Below, in pieces: positions 20,891 through 33,205 of a stretch of DNA of 64,000 bases (position 1 is the first letter of the stretch; every line of letters begins with the position of its first letter). The notes beneath the pieces were generated by a model. The model saw nothing but the letters and a program-made list of their open reading frames with translations, did not search any database and was not told the DNA's origin. This DNA is from Lunularia cruciata (lineage: Eukaryota > Streptophyta > Marchantiopsida > Lunulariales > Lunulariaceae), in contig OX419759.1 of NCBI GenBank assembly GCA_948567375.1, forward strand, positions 9,888,744-9,952,743. Reading direction: 5' to 3'. Made by a program: the position numbers and the translations under genes.

Positions 20891-21472
20891 TAGTTCTCTT
20901 TCCTCATTACACATAAAAGTTTGACAGTAACTTACAACTCTAATTATCTATCACTTGTAGAAATCAAACATTTGTTTAATTTTATAGGAGATAGATAATA
21001 TTTGTTGTAATATTAGTAAATTATTTTGATAAATTTTTTCACTTCATAAATGTAGTATTATTGCAAAATTTAAAATTTTCATGATTTATTAATACAAATA
21101 ACTTGATATAAAAACACACAAAATTAATAGTAAAATAATAAGTTCAGTTTAAAAGAGAAAAAAACTTTACAACTATTCACAAATATGTCTAATTCCTTCA
21201 TTTTGAATCCTAAATTTTCTTACCAATACAAAGCGTTCCAATTCTCAAGAAGTATTTCTTATATTCTTTTGGTTTTGGTACATGCTAGCCTTCCTTTGTA
21301 TCTGGTTCCCGTTTCTGTCCTTGTGAGGCTCGTTACATACGATTGATGGTGATACCCCGCCTGATGTTACATTTCAGTAGGCGGTGTCTTCTAGCAGCCA
21401 ATCATTGTGATGAGCACATGGCCTTGCAAGGATATAAGTGACATCCGCTTTGTATCTTCAATTTCCAGTAGT
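20891..21472. other. AT-rich unassigned sequence
   Basis: No frame, LTR or RNA gene recognised. The part 21270-21472 is less AT-rich and contains several CpG sites, unlike the surrounding element sequence, and is the insertion target of the short retroposon copy at 21484. Confidence 0.4.
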
Positions 21473-21483
21473 ATTACTTGATT

Positions 21484-21621
21484 AAACAGTGAACAGCGAC
21501 CGCGTAGGAAAATGAAGGATGGGAAGACCCCATCAAGCCAAACAAGGGAGAGACAAAAAAGGTAACATGGGGCTAAGCCACAATAGAGTCTATATGAGAA
21601 ATCTGCCCTACCGCACCTAAG
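21484..21621 (-). mobile_element. CGCGGTCGC short retroposon, copy 1 (longest, 138 bp)
   Basis: Flanked by the 11-bp direct repeat ATTACTTGATT (21473-21483 and 21622-21632). The plus strand holds GCGACCGCGTAGG, GGATGGGAAGACCCCATCAA, AGGGAGAGAC and GGGGCTAAGCC. By comparison with the other copies the sense strand is the minus strand, ending CTACGCGGTCGC plus a short T-rich tail (TGTTCACTGTTT). No protein. No clear internal RNA polymerase III boxes were found by eye. Copies 2-6 are shorter versions sharing the same CGCGGTCGC end. Confidence 0.72.
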
Positions 21622-21632
21622 ATTACTTGATT

Positions 21633-23371
21633 GAGGATGATGTTTAAATAATGATCATAGTCTTTATATATAAGTGTATACAACTATTCATAGGAAATTC
21701 ATAGGTAAACAAAACTACTATCATTTTATTGGTATCAATTACATTATTTGCCTACTTGTATGTTTTTTCCCCATGACATTGGTCTCCCAAGTATATATTT
21801 TCACAAATTTTAAGCTAGAAGAAAATTCATATAATGAAAAATAAAAGTAAAAAGTGAATGATCACTCCACCTAGTGAATACCCCACCTAGCAAGACTCAA
21901 AATGATATGTTGAGGTAATCAAGAAATGAACTAAAAAATGTATCATTTGACTATTATCATGAGGAGTTTCATATCTTATAATAATTTCCTAGATCCATCA
22001 AGTACCTAAGCAAACAATAAATCCATGCTAAATATCACACATGAAATTTTTTAGATTTTTCCTATGTTCTCTAAATAAAAAATTGATAAAAATTGGGGAA
22101 AGGTGTTCTTGAAATATAATTTACAACATTCATTGAATTTTTATATAGTAAATTTTTTTTCTTGTTGGTACACACTAAAACTAATAGTTATCATATAACC
22201 AAAATTCAATGATATGTTTTTCAAAACTTGAGCAACAAATAAACAACATACATTTGAGTATACAAGAAAGAGATCACAAAGATAGTACTCACCAAAGAAT
22301 GTATCTTTTGCATTGCTTTTGAAACTTCTCTTTTTACCCTAAGCCCTCCTCCCTTTTTCTTTTTATCTCTTAATAATAAAAGTCACGATAAAAATTAATT
22401 ATGATCATCTTAATTTGCATTTGCATGATAAGATATGCCATAAACAATATTAAGGTAAATAAGGTTTGTAGCAAACCAATTGCAATTATTTTAATTATAA
22501 TGTAAACCAGAGGATTTTCTAGAAAATAATAATATTTTTATGTCTATTGAACTCCTCAACTTCTCTATCAAGTAGGTATATAATGAACATAAATAACATA
22601 AAAAATATGAGTTTGTTATATCTTTAAAAATGTACCTCAATAGTTGATCTTAATGATTAGCAATGAAATGAGTATAATATTCTTAAATCTAATCTAAAGC
22701 ATAATAAAATGTCTATCTTATTCATTTGCCTTGAGTTGCCTCAATTTCTCTTGCCTCAAATTCAACTAAGGTTCATTGATTGTTTCTCTATCTAGATTTT
22801 CTTTAATTTTCCATTTAAATGAATTTACATTACACTAGTCTAGATTATATTCCATTTCAATATGACTTTGACTTGAATTATCCTCTATATTCACTAAATA
22901 TTGGCTCGTGTTACTATATCTTATTAGTTTTTATATATCCATTGATGCATAAATATAATAATTTTATGTGGGTGAGCATATAAGAACTCTTTCAATTGCA
23001 ATAATGATAAGTTCTTAGTAATGATATGAGTGAGTCTTCTTGCTTTGAAAAAGAATTTAATTGGAAATTTATGTATCTATTACATCAAAAAGAAGTTGCT
23101 GATATTTTAATTTCAAATATTTGAAAAGAAAGATAATACAAAATTTTTATTTGATTTGATTACCCAATTCTTACTTTATGCTTACCACTATGTGAGTGAA
23201 TCACTATAAAAAGCCATGATTATTTGCAAAATTCTCAATATCACTTAGCTTAATAATAGAAGCAATAATTGTAGGAGCTAGTCGGGAGACACCCTTAAAG
23301 ATTATACCAATTGTACAACATTAAAAAGAATTGTTTATGAACAGAATGTACATAGTCTTTTTGCTTATGAT
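21633..23371. other. AT-rich unassigned sequence
   Basis: Long A/T runs, no frame above chance, no LTR pair. 'cactataaaaagcc' near 23204 is a TATA-like box without an obvious downstream gene. I see nothing else that I can support. Confidence 0.4.
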
Positions 23372-23670
23372 TATAGCCCGACTACTTGGTAAAGCTTTTC
23401 TTTAATTTAGCTCAATAAATTCAAACTAAGGTTAATTTGGGTTGCTGAAACAACCTTAATTCTTCCACTTGCTTACTTGGTAAAGCTTTAATTCAGCTTC
23501 AAAATAGCTGATGGTGTATATATATGCAAGATATTGGTCCAAAAAACCAAATGAGATTGCAACTTGGCTACTTGGCAAAGCTTTTCTTTAATTCAACTCA
23601 AATTCTCACATTCAAATAGCTTATGGTGTATACATGTGCAAGATACTGGTCTAGAAAACCAGATGAGATA
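23372..23670. repeat. 90-96 bp tandem repeat, three imperfect copies
   Basis: The phrase 'tacttggtaaagctt' recurs near 23382, 23472 and 23568. The second and third units also share 'agctgatggtgtata' and 'caagatattggtcc'/'caagatactggtct'. Spacing is 90 then 96 bp. Confidence 0.75.
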
Positions 23671-23880
23671 TATAAAGACTAAATGATGTTTCTAAGTTCA
23701 AATTGAACTTAGCACTTGAGTAATAATAAAACAAATTTATTTTAATTATGAGGTGAAGGAAAAAAATAGCACAAGATTAATAAGAAAGTGTTTCCTAATT
23801 GATTGATAAGAAGGAGTGTCTTCAGCCTAGCTTCATAATTATATATTGAATTTAAAATTGATTATTTTTATCAGGACATT

Positions 23881-24320
23881 TGTAGCACTGAAGCTAGTTT
23901 GTTAGGATGTTAGAATGTAATGTTGGCAATCATAGTATTTTAGTAGTTACTCATGGACTACTTTTTTGTGGTTGGATCTCATATTAGTATTATTGATCAC
24001 ATAGTGGGACCCATAGTCACTTACACCATTTGCACCATCAGATGTGTAATTAGTGGTGCTATTAGGATTGGAGGCCTATGTGAAGTAATGGAGTATAATT
24101 TCATAGTGCAACTCTAGAGAGCTCACTTCTCTAATTTTGAGACTTCAAGTTCTTGGCTATAGTAGATAGAGGCCAATGAGTGTCACCTGGAGTCTCTTAG
24201 TTAGAATAGGTGTGGCTTGATTGTAATCAATGCCCGATTGTTGGCACATTGTGGAGTGAAGGATTAAGCTCTTATTTGATTTGAGTGTGAGTCAAGTGGA
24301 AGAGTGAACCGATTAGATTA
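23881..24320 (+). repeat. D 5' LTR, recognisable part
   Basis: Starts TGTAGCACTGAAGCTAG and aligns with 38820-39244 through words such as 'tagttactcatgga', 'tctagagagctcacttctct' and 'gatttgagt'. Preceded by ACATT. The true 3' boundary of this LTR and a primer site were not found. Confidence 0.7.
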
Positions 24321-24639
24321 GAGAAGTGAGATTCAAGGGGAAATTGGGTGCAAGAACTAAAGCGGTTGGTGGTATCTCTAAGCTTGGCCTCTTGTTTGCA
24401 CATTGGGTCGTGGTCCTGGATTTCACTAAGAGAGATATGTGTGGAAGCCGTATTTAAGTTGATGCAGTTTTGATAGGAAGGCAGACATTATACGGATGTG
24501 CTGGCAAAATTTGTGAGAATTAAGTCAATTTGATATAGTGGATGTTAGATTTGAGCCCAAGGAGGTGAAATCAAAGTAGATTTGGTATAAATTGAGCATT
24601 AAGTGAAAAATTGGAGGTGGAATTGGGAAGCCATCCTCT

Positions 24640-25582
24640 TGAACTAGGGATTTGGAGATCCCTATCCTCTCAATTTGGCTCAATTTGATAGTAAGTGGAG
24701 GATTTGCTGGTCAGCCAATTGTAGAAGAGGTGTGTTAGATTGGTAGAGGTTGTCCAAATTTGTGGGTCTAGTTGGTGGAGGTGTAATACCAATAGCTAGA
24801 TATAGTAGCTAGATGTGAAAATTGGTTTGGTAACATCTGGGAGGATGTTATATATGATGGACTAAGTAGATCAGAGAGAGGTATCACCAAAAGAGTACTT
24901 CTACTAATAGGGTAGGAATCAATAATAGTCTTAAAACTTTAGAGCCAATTTTAGAGGCCTAAAAGGATGAATTAGGCCTTGAAAATGTGAAAATTCCCCC
25001 CATATAGTGGAATGGTTGGCCTTTCTTCACCTTAGGTTTGTCTCATTGAGAGCTTTCCAATGGTACCTCACCCATGTGATTCTTAGATTCATACAAGAAG
25101 ATTCTCTAAAGATTTTCTTTGGTCAAACTTGTTTGACCAACTAGATAGGACAAGGACCGATATGGCACCATTCAAGCAACTAACCTAAGGGTGGAGCTTG
25201 TTGACATGCTACCAATCCATGTATCTGATCCAAGGGTGGAACTTCCTTTGAGGTGATCCTCTTTGCTATATAATAAAGAGAAGTTGCTCCTTTGGGGCAT
25301 TAGAGTATTAAGTGTGAAGCTTGTGTGTTAAAATTGGCAAGAAGAAAGGTCTCATTTGGCTGAATTTTGGGATTTAGAGGCTAAGTTTGTGGGTTACAAG
25401 GGCCAACATGGATTTGGGTATCCACATCCTCAATTAAAGGATTTGGAGATCCACATTCTCTCAATTTGGCTCAAGTTGATGATAGTTACGGGAGGATTTG
25501 TTAGTTTGCCAACTATAGAAGAGGTGCATTAGATTGGTAGAGGGGTTCAGATTTGGAGGTCAAGTTGGTGGAGGTTACCTAG
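24640..25582. repeat. Direct repeat of about 145 bp flanking a C LTR
   Basis: 24640-24786 and 25436-25582 share 'gatttggagatcc', 'tctcaatttggctcaa', 'agattggtagagg' and 'agttggtggaggt'. Between them lies the plus-strand C LTR sequence (25118-25345). This could be a tandem duplication of the D 5' region with C inside it, or part of a longer LTR. Confidence 0.6.
25118..25345 (+). repeat. Element C LTR-like segment, plus strand
   Basis: Matches the reverse complement of about 20617-20830 with shared words 'accaatccatgtatc', 'gctatataataaag' and 'gctcctttgg'. No primer site or internal region follows, so it is probably a solo LTR or fragment. Start and end are uncertain. Confidence 0.6.
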
Positions 25583-26282
25583 AATTGGAGGTTGCCTGGA
25601 TTGCACTAATTAGTTGTCCAGATTTTGAGGTCAAGTTGGGCTAAATTTTAGCATTCGGTTGTGTGCTAGAAGGGCCAACTTGTTGGCATGAGGCTAGCTA
25701 GTTTAGATGAGTTTTTGGTCATTGTTAGGCAAAATCTGTACACTTTTCTAGATTTTGAGCAACAGGTTTGAACCCCAGATCTCTGGTTCCTAGATTGGTG
25801 CCCTAGCAAATTGGTCCACCTTCATTTGTTGTCATAATGTTGATTGACTAATACTTATATACAATTAGCTTTGGCTAGGAGAGTCAATTTGATCCCATTG
25901 TTGGTGATCTAGGTAGCTTAAGAGTAGGTAGATCCAATTATGTTAAATGATAAATGGTGGTAGAGTAATTTTGGTGTTGATTTATGAGATGGAGGACTTT
26001 TTGTTTTGGACTTCTTGTGATTAGACTCTCTCCATTCTCTATTTCTTGTTTGTGCACCATGTTTATGTGAAGTGCCTTGACTTTAGAACATTTGTGCTCT
26101 AGTGTGCTCTTGGTAGTGATGCTAGAGTGATGACCTATCAAACTACTTATGTTTCTCTATGGTGAGGCTTGAAGTTATGACTTGCAGATCATCAAAATGC
26201 ATGTTGTGATGGTAGGTTACAAGTCACACTTTCTTCTAGTGTTGTTGTTGCAATTTGAGCTACATTAATGAGTGGTGTTTAG

Positions 26283-27490
26283 TTGATAGTGGCACTTGGT
26301 GATGACCCTTGGTGGGGTACTTGTAGAGGTTATGGTTGTGGTTTGAGTTACACTATCATAATGGAGTTCTTTGGGAATTCTAGAGGAGATATTGCTATAG
26401 TACATAGTGAGTTTACATGGAGTGAAGTTTGGTATCAACATGTATCTCAAGTCCTAGTGAGAGAGGATATTGGCTCTAATTTGGAGTTTGATTTAGTTGA
26501 GAGTGCACTTGGTGTGTTTGCTCCATTGTTATGGGACATGGACAAGACTTATAGAACCTCCAAAGGCCCCAAGCGTTACTCTTGTATGATGGGTATCTTT
26601 GAGTTGGATGACTTCTAGGAGTTTGATAGTTGGTGTGATCTTAAGTAGATGCGAAACCTGACTTTTTGTGCACCCTTCATGGCATGGAAGGGATTGTTTT
26701 AGCACTTGGAGATTCCATCAATGGATGAACATCATAAGTTTAGTAGAGCTCACTTGGAAAAGATTGAGCTATGGAGATAATATTGGTCTCCAAACTACAT
26801 CTCCATCACTTTAGGCTTAGTGGCTAGTGGTAGATCGGCCATGGCCACAAGTTCTAGCTTTAGTAGCATTGGTATATCTAGTGGAGGTGCACTAGTTGGA
26901 GATGGTGTTACTATAAGTGGGGGTAGCATTACAAGAGATGATGAAGTACTGGGGTTTAACACTATGGTGGAGTTTTGTTAGTGCTTGAGATAGAACTTCC
27001 AAGGACTGTGGATTGAAAAATTGAAGAGCTTGCAAGAGTTTCAATAGAAGGATGGAGAGAGCTTACACAAGGTATACAATCACATGAGACGGCGGATCAG
27101 TTTCACTCAAGGAGTTATTGAGACCCAAGTAGTCTAATTTTGGTGTGAGATCTTGGACATGGAGCTTTGATGTAGAGTATGTGATACTATGTTGTTACAA
27201 GCTACCTCACCTACTTTGGTATTGGTCTTTAGTTTGGTTGAGCACATTGAGCTCAACATGGTGGAGGAGAGAGTGGTGACATTTGGATTTGGTAGGGAGA
27301 TCTTATCTACAATTGTTTCTTCTTCTAAAGTGCAAAAAAGTGCATCACACTATGTTGACTTCCAAGGGCAGAGTGGACAGCCCAAATCTTATAGAACGAG
27401 TGGAGGGCCTAATGCAACTAGAATCTTACTTCATTTGAAATCAGCAATAGCCGGTGAGTGGTGGTGTTCCTTGTTGGACTTGTGGTAGAC
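26283..27490 (+). pseudogene. D gag
   Basis: Frames at 26283-26618 (111 codons) and 27189-27488 (99 codons), joined by stop-broken sequence, form a Gag-like protein. The central part reads YNHMRRRISFTQGVIETQ, then LVEHIELNMVEERVVT, a helix-rich capsid-like arrangement. The N-terminal part includes a Gly/Ser-rich spacer near 26860-26930. It leads directly into Cys/His motifs. No protease is evident downstream in this copy. Confidence 0.6.
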
Positions 27491-27992
27491 CTTATCACAA
27501 GAGAGAGTGTACTTGGGGTAGAAGACATGATACCTCTACTACATCATAGCCAATACAAAGAAAGTATGACCATTGCTACAATTTGGTCACACTAGTGGTC
27601 AATGCTTTGACCTTCACATAAAATTATGGAGTGGTAGGGTTACCATGGCAAGTGATACATAAGTTCCAAGTCATGGAGGTCAAGGTGGTGGTAGAGAACC
27701 TACACCTAGTAGGGGTGCAATATTTGCCCTTGCTTTTGATATAACCACAACTACTCAGATTGAGCAATTGGAGCATAAATAGGCTAGCATGGCCATAGCT
27801 TAGAGGAGATCATATTTGGGTGTTAAGGTTTCTACTTCTTATGCTAGTGATAGAGATGTCTTGGACTTTAAGTGTGGAGTAGCTCATATAGATGCATCTA
27901 CCATAGAAACTAGGAGTGCAATATGTGCTCTAGAGCCTGAAGTAGCATTAGTAGAACCCACAAAGAGGGGAGACTAGAAGACAACTTAGACT
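27450..27992 (+). pseudogene. D nucleocapsid-like Cys/His region
   Basis: Near 27459 one frame reads CWTCGRPYHKREC, close to the CX2CX4HX4C knuckle but with one residue missing between His and the last Cys. About 80 bases on, a second motif ends FGHTSGQC, again a broken knuckle. The region continues as a Gly-rich and Ala/Thr-rich frame to 27992, where the B3 LTR interrupts D. Confidence 0.6.
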
Positions 27993-28689
27993 TGTGAGCT
28001 GGTATATCTCTCACTCAAGATGAACCTTTGATGGCTATTATAGTAGTGCACTATGGACTCGGAAGGCAAGGGATCTCAACTCCATAATACTCTTCCAAGG
28101 CTTACACTCAAGACTCAAACCATTTCTCACTAAGAACTCAATGAGAGAGAGATAGTTATTGATAAAAGGATGATCAGTACCTCATCACCCCTAGTTTAAA
28201 TACTTGTCAAATAAGAATGCACCAAAGTTACTAATTAGTGGAGTAACTCAAGTTACTAGGCTAAAAGTGAATAAAGTCAAAAGTCAAAAGTCAAAAGTCA
28301 AAAGGAATATCTATACTCATGGGAATATTCTCCTAAGCATATGGTCTTATCTTGACCCACCCACTAAGTCAAGGATTGCTCACATGGGCTATCCTTGGAC
28401 TATAGAAGAATCCAAAAAGGGCTTATGAGTTTGGGAGTTTTCAACTCTTTCCTCAAAGCTAAACACCTAAGAATAATACCAAGTCAATACATTAGAATCC
28501 AAAATTATGGTGCTTATCTTTTCCACTTTCTCTAGTGTAAGGTCTCTTCTATCTTAGTCGTGACTAAATTTAGCTAATCATGACTAATGTAGAACCATCC
28601 CTTATCTCTATATAAATAATATCTCTCAAGTACTTGTAATACCAAACTAACTATCACCATAGTACATACATGCACAAATGAGTGTTACA
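27993..28689 (-). repeat. B3 3' LTR (697 bp)
   Basis: Plus-strand TGTGAGCTGGT to GAGTGTTACA. It contains an extra short tandem run 'gtcaaaa' repeated about four times near 28277-28302, not seen in the other B LTRs. Confidence 0.88.
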
Positions 28690-28701
28690 TTTACCCCCAT
28701 A
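28690..28701 (-). promoter_or_regulatory. B3 polypurine tract
   Basis: Minus-strand TATGGGGGTAAA directly before the LTR start TGTAACACTC. This is the best-preserved B tract in the window. Confidence 0.75.
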
Positions 28702-28719
28702 CTAAGATTTCACTTTGTC

Positions 28720-29830
28720 CTTAGAGTGAAGGTCTCTCTACCTTCTATGATATATCTTCAAATTATCATGGTTAATCTTATCAAATTGTGTCTTCTTCCT
28801 AACTCCTTGAGATCATATGTGTAATTGCCCCATACCTTCTCCATTATGAAAGGTCAAAGAACTTAGGAAAAAACTACTTTTGCACTTTACTAAATCAAAT
28901 GGAATCAAATAACATTACCCAATCACCTTCTTTGAAGTGCTCCACCTTCTTCTTGCCTTACCTCTTGTTGTAGCTCTCCTTTTTTTTCCTTTGGGCTTGC
29001 TCCACTCGAACCATAGCAACTACTCTTGCCTCCTCCAATTCCATGAGTTGATCTTTCCTTGACTTCTTGACATCACCACCTTGTGCTTTCTTCAATCTCT
29101 TATGAATGCTTTGGAAGGTAGGAAGATCAAAGTGAATAGGTAAGGTTGACTCAATACTATATACTAAATGAAATGGAGAATATCCAATAGAAGTTTTCAT
29201 GGTTGTCCTATACTCCCACAAAATTGCATGAATCTTCTTGTCCCAATGTTGTTTAGCTCCTTCCATTTCTACATCTTTGGCCAACATCATGCACAAGGTC
29301 TGATTGGTTCTCTTTGCCAAGCCATTGGAGTTTGGCTTATAGGATGTAATTACTTTATTTGTGATAGAGAAATGTTGTAGCATGGTTGTAGTGATGCTCC
29401 TTGTAAACTCTCATCCTCTATTAGAAACCAACTCCAAAGGGCACCCAAATCTAATGATAATACGTTCATAAAGAAATCTACCAATTTCATCTTCATTCTT
29501 ATCCCTCAATGGTTTAGCCTCAACCCACTTGGTAAGGTTATCAATAACTACCATAATGTACCAGTTTTTCCTTGGGGTTCTATTGAGAGGACCTACAAAC
29601 TCAATTCTTCATTTCTCAAAAGGTCATAGCAATAGAATTGATCTAAGAGAAGGAGTGGACGTAGACTACCTAGCAAAAGCTTGAAAAACATGACAAGTTT
29701 TGCAATAATCAAGACAATCCTTGAAAATCCCTCTCCATGGTAACCTACATCTAGAAAAATGAAAGCATTCACCTTTCCTAAAAAGTGTCTCCCACACACT
29801 TAACGTTCATGAAACTCATGTATGAGTAGG
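28720..29830 (-). pseudogene. B3 integrase
   Basis: 28958-29383 (141 codons) reads ITNKVITSYKPNSNGLAKRTNQTL, then ILWEYRTTMKTSIGYSPFHLVY and SRKDQLMELEEARVVAMVRVEQAQRKK, the core end and the linker typical of plant Ty3/gypsy integrase. 29593-29799 holds a broken zinc region. The C-terminal domain continues to about 28720. Stops separate all parts; the first catalytic Asp region lies near 29520-29560 and is frameshifted. Confidence 0.75.
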
Positions 29831-30040
29831 ATAAACTCCTCCTTACCCACTACTCTTCAAAGAGACCATCTACTCCTTGGTGAAAAAGAATATCCTCCAC
29901 AATTTGTAAGTTCTAGATCTTGCTACAAGAGCCTTCCTCTCCCTAGCATGCATCTCTTTTGGATAGCTGCCTCTTGTAATGAATTCTACAATCTCCTTGT
30001 ATTCCATTGTAACCTCTTGAGTGATTGAGATTGTCATGAG

Positions 30041-30361
30041 CTACTCATCTGGGAAGGAATCATCTATTGGCTCAACTCCATCTTGATCATAGGCCCAAGA
30101 TAACAAATCAACATTTTCTTGTTTCATCTTTGGCCTATCCTCAATGGTGTAGTCATACTCAGACAAGAGTATCATCCACCTTGGTAACCTCCCTTCCACA
30201 TTAGGTTTGTTGAAGATGTACTTCAAAGCCTTGTGATCTATGACAATGGTGGCTTTCTCTCCAATCAAGTAGTGTCTAAACTTCTTGAGACCAAAGATTA
30301 ATGCCAACCCTCGTCTATGACTGAGTAATTTTTTTCTACTAAACCATTTGTCTACAACCAT
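30041..30361 (-). pseudogene. B3 RNase H
   Basis: A 106-codon frame reads ALIFGLKKFRHYLIGEKATIVIDHKALKYIFNKPN in consecutive pieces, then RWMILLSEYDYTIEDRPKMK. The IDHKALKY block is the characteristic late RNase H motif. The N-terminal acidic residues are in the damaged sequence just upstream (30360-30470). Confidence 0.8.
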
Positions 30362-30469
30362 AAGCTATTAAATGATCATACCTATCTTGGTCTAATTGAC
30401 TAAGATATCATCCTATAGCTTGATTAGAAGTATCAATGTAGTGGATGAAATGTTTACTCTAATCAAGTT

Positions 30470-31600
30470 TAGCAAGAATTAGAGCCACCACAAGAAATTT
30501 CTTGAGCCACTCAAAAGCTTTGAGAGCGTCCTTGTCCTCCAAAATCACCCTTGTATTCTACACCTTCTTCACATAGATGGTCAATGCATAGCCTCATTGA
30601 AAAATGAGAAGATGAACCTCTTATAAACCATGTCCAAGAATTGACATAACTTTGTCAAGCTTGAAGGGTATAGAAGGTCTAAGATTTTTTTCACCTTCTC
30701 AATATCAATTGCTATTCCATCCTTGGAGAAAATATGCCCCAAAAGTAGACCTTCCTCACAACCAAAAATGCAATTCCTTGGGTTGAAAGATGCATTTGCT
30801 TCATATAAGCATTGCAAGACCTTGATTAGGTGCTCAAAGTGCTCCTCCTTGCTCCTATAAGCACAAAAGTCATCAATGAAATCTTTCACAAATTTTGGAA
30901 TGAAAGGTTCAAACACCTTGGTCATGAACTATTGGAATGTGGTTGGAGCACTACAAAGCCCAAAAGGCATGACCTTAAAAGCATAAGTCTCCTAGGGTGT
31001 GGTGAATGTGATAAATTGTTGATGCTCTAGTGCAATCTTGATTTGGTTATACCCATTATAACCATCTCCAAAACTATACATCTCATGACTTGCCACCTCC
31101 TCCAAGATCTCATTAATGAATGGCAAGGGGTAATAGTCCTTCTTAGTAACAACATTTATATTCTTGTAATCAACACATACTCAAAGCTTGCCATTCTTTT
31201 TCTTCATAATCACGATTAGAGACACCCATTCTGAATTCTCCACCTCAAAGATAAATCCAGCCTCCTTGGGCTTATCAATCTCCTCCTTCACAACTTAAGC
31301 TATTTGTGGGCTAATGCAACATTTCTTTTGGTGGACATGTCTTGCATGTGACTCCAACTTTATCTTGTGCTCCTCCAAGGTAACTTCCTTTAAATCCTTG
31401 TAAATGAAAGCAAACACATGGACAAACTTATGGAAAATCTCCTCAAATCTCACCTTCTCCTCCTTGGTAACATTTGGACCATACTTGAGGGTAGATAACC
31501 TCCTCTTGATCTCCTCAAGTATTGATGGTGATTTATCTAGGTCCTTCACAACCTCTAGCTTAGATGAAAAATCCATAGCATACAAGGGATACACATCTAA
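30470..31600 (-). pseudogene. B3 reverse transcriptase
   Basis: The most complete B RT. In order: FVHVFAFIYKDLKEVTLEEHKIKL (31295-31594, read in parts), EEIDKPKEAGFIFEV, NSEWVSLIVI, VCVDYKNINVVTKKDYYPLPF, YNQIKIA, MPFGLCSAPTTFQ, then FIDDFCAY (the YxDD catalytic box with both Asp kept, about 30870), HFEHLIKVL and GHIFSKDGIAID. The order and the FIDDF box support the Tat/Athila branch. Stops and frameshifts occur between blocks. Confidence 0.82.
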
Positions 31601-31639
31601 ATCATATTCAAATGTATATCCTTTGTGTGTTATTGATAA

Positions 31640-31870
31640 CTTTTGAGTCTGATTCCCAATAATCAGAAGATGGTGTATTTAAATGTATATTGGTGATATT
31701 AGTGATAGTGAACCTTTGCTTTGATGGCCCAATCCTCAAGTACACTTTGTATCATCAATCCATTGTGTGTGTTGCTCTCAATCATGGCCTCCCAAGAAGC
31801 AAATCATAGCTTGAATTCTTCAAGACTTGGAAAATCATGAGATTTTGAACCAAACTCTAAACTTTCTTTT
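31640..31870 (-). pseudogene. B3 protease tail
   Basis: Minus-strand translation near 31800 gives DFLLGRPWLRATHTMD, close to the LLGRPWL box at the end of plant Ty3/gypsy proteases. It is followed by LRIGPSKQRFTI. The catalytic half is missing. Confidence 0.55.
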
Positions 31871-32364
31871 CCTCAAATTAACCCTTATAATCACCTAAAA
31901 TCCCTTGGGGAACATTGCATAACATCAACTTCTACTCTTGGTGACCCTTCATGTTCCCAAGATGAGTAGAAACACTCAAATGTGCTTTTGGTTGCTCTCA
32001 CAGTCCTCATGGATAAAATCTCAACTCTCTAGAATTGATCTCTCTTCACAATGTCACTAAATTCTCTCAACTGGTGTATAATAGTACTTCAAAATTTTGC
32101 ACACCTGGTCAAGATCCCAGTGTTTATTCCCTTGCAAATTTTAGACCTCTTTATTGAGCCATTTGGCCTAGACACCTTTCTATTCAACATTCATATATTA
32201 GATTTGGTTTGAAAACCACTCCCTTACTTAAAAAAACTCATAACTATTTGTGCAAGAATGATCTATCTCTAATTTTTGGGCCAAAAGGTAGAATATTATG
32301 CATTAATTTTCTTTTGGAAAATTTGGAACTTTGAAAGTTTCAGAACAATCCAATGACAAATGAT
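31871..32364 (-). other. B3 leader and worn gag start
   Basis: Homologous to 18880-19420 in B2. Non-coding in its present state. It ends at the fusion with A6 near 32364. Confidence 0.6.
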
Positions 32365-32790
32365 GGTGAGAGCCTATAGATTGATCTACTCACTGGAGTA
32401 CTCCTTGGCAATAACTCAATCTTGAAGGGCATATCACGATTGGAGTGTAATCCCTTTGGCAGATCATCCAGAAACACATCCGCAAACTCCTAAACAACTC
32501 TTGCTTGTTGAGTCTCTTGGCTCTCTTCAAATTGTCCTTGTGCAATTAGCTTGATCCACACCGTGGAAATAGACTTATCTTCCTCCAAAGCTTGCTCTAT
32601 GGCTGCTTCACTAACAAACTTCCCATTTAGGGACTCACCTCTCTTTGAAGCTTGCTCCATGGTTGTCTTCTTGGCAAACTTCTCATCTTGGAGTTCCTCT
32701 CCCTTCAGGGTATGCTTTATGGCTACCTTCTCAACAAACTTCCCATCCTAGGACTGACTATTCTTAGGTATCTTACTCAAAGGTGCCAGA
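32365..32790 (-). pseudogene. A6 RT start and three linker repeats
   Basis: The linker holds three 60-bp units, each encoding a version of the QDEKFxxKxAIEQAL repeat, visible on the plus strand as repeated 'agcttgctc' and 'aaacttcccat' words at about 32588, 32648 and 32708. They are followed by the PRSTPVSRPIY region of RT at about 32390. Confidence 0.7.
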
Positions 32791-32819
32791 CAACCTAATC
32801 AGAAATTCCTACATTTGTG

Positions 32820-33205
32820 TTATACTTGAACTTGTTATCGGGTCAAATCAATTGAACCTTATGATGTTCAAGCCAAAGTAGTCCTAGAATGACATCATAG
32901 TGTAGAGGTGCCACTACAAACTTCATACACTCCAAATACTCCTTCCCAATCTTAAAAGTAACAAGATATAAGGTATGGAATGCAAAACCCTTTCTACCAT
33001 CCGCCATCATCAATCTACTTTCAATCATTGGCTTGATAAGAATACCCAATTCCTTTGCTACTTGCATAGACATGCAATTCTTTAAACCAATTCTTGCAAT
33101 TCTTCTAGAATCAACCAAAATCCTACAACCTTGATTAGATATTGTACCTTGCAAGTGAAGCGAAATTGCATAGGTTGAGCTTTCAATCCCATTGGAACTA
33201 ATCAA
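32820..33205 (-). pseudogene. A6 aspartic protease
   Basis: A 120-codon frame (32843-33205) reads QGCRILVDSRR, then MQVAKELGILIKPMI, LMMADGRKG, VTFKIGKEYLECMKFVVAPLHYDVILGLLWLEHHKVQ. The catalytic Asp is followed by Ser, so this copy keeps the expected VDS, but the next residues are altered (RRIA for GSS) by a small insertion. The end block is well kept. Confidence 0.8.

Larger units (their letters stand above)
27993..32364 (-). mobile_element. Family B element B3, 3' LTR to 5' leader, no 5' LTR
   Basis: Minus-strand element with 3' LTR (27993-28689), integrase, RNase H, RT, a protease tail and leader. The 5' LTR is absent: at about 32364 the leader is fused to the RT start of A6, also minus strand. 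Bases left of the LTR are AGACT; bases right of the A6 LTR are ACCAA, so the block is not one clean insertion. Confidence 0.82.

Noticed and set aside
25760-25830. tRNA-like sequence ('ggtttgaaccccag')
   Set aside because: It resembles a T-arm by eye, but no matching acceptor, D-arm or anticodon arm could be built around it.
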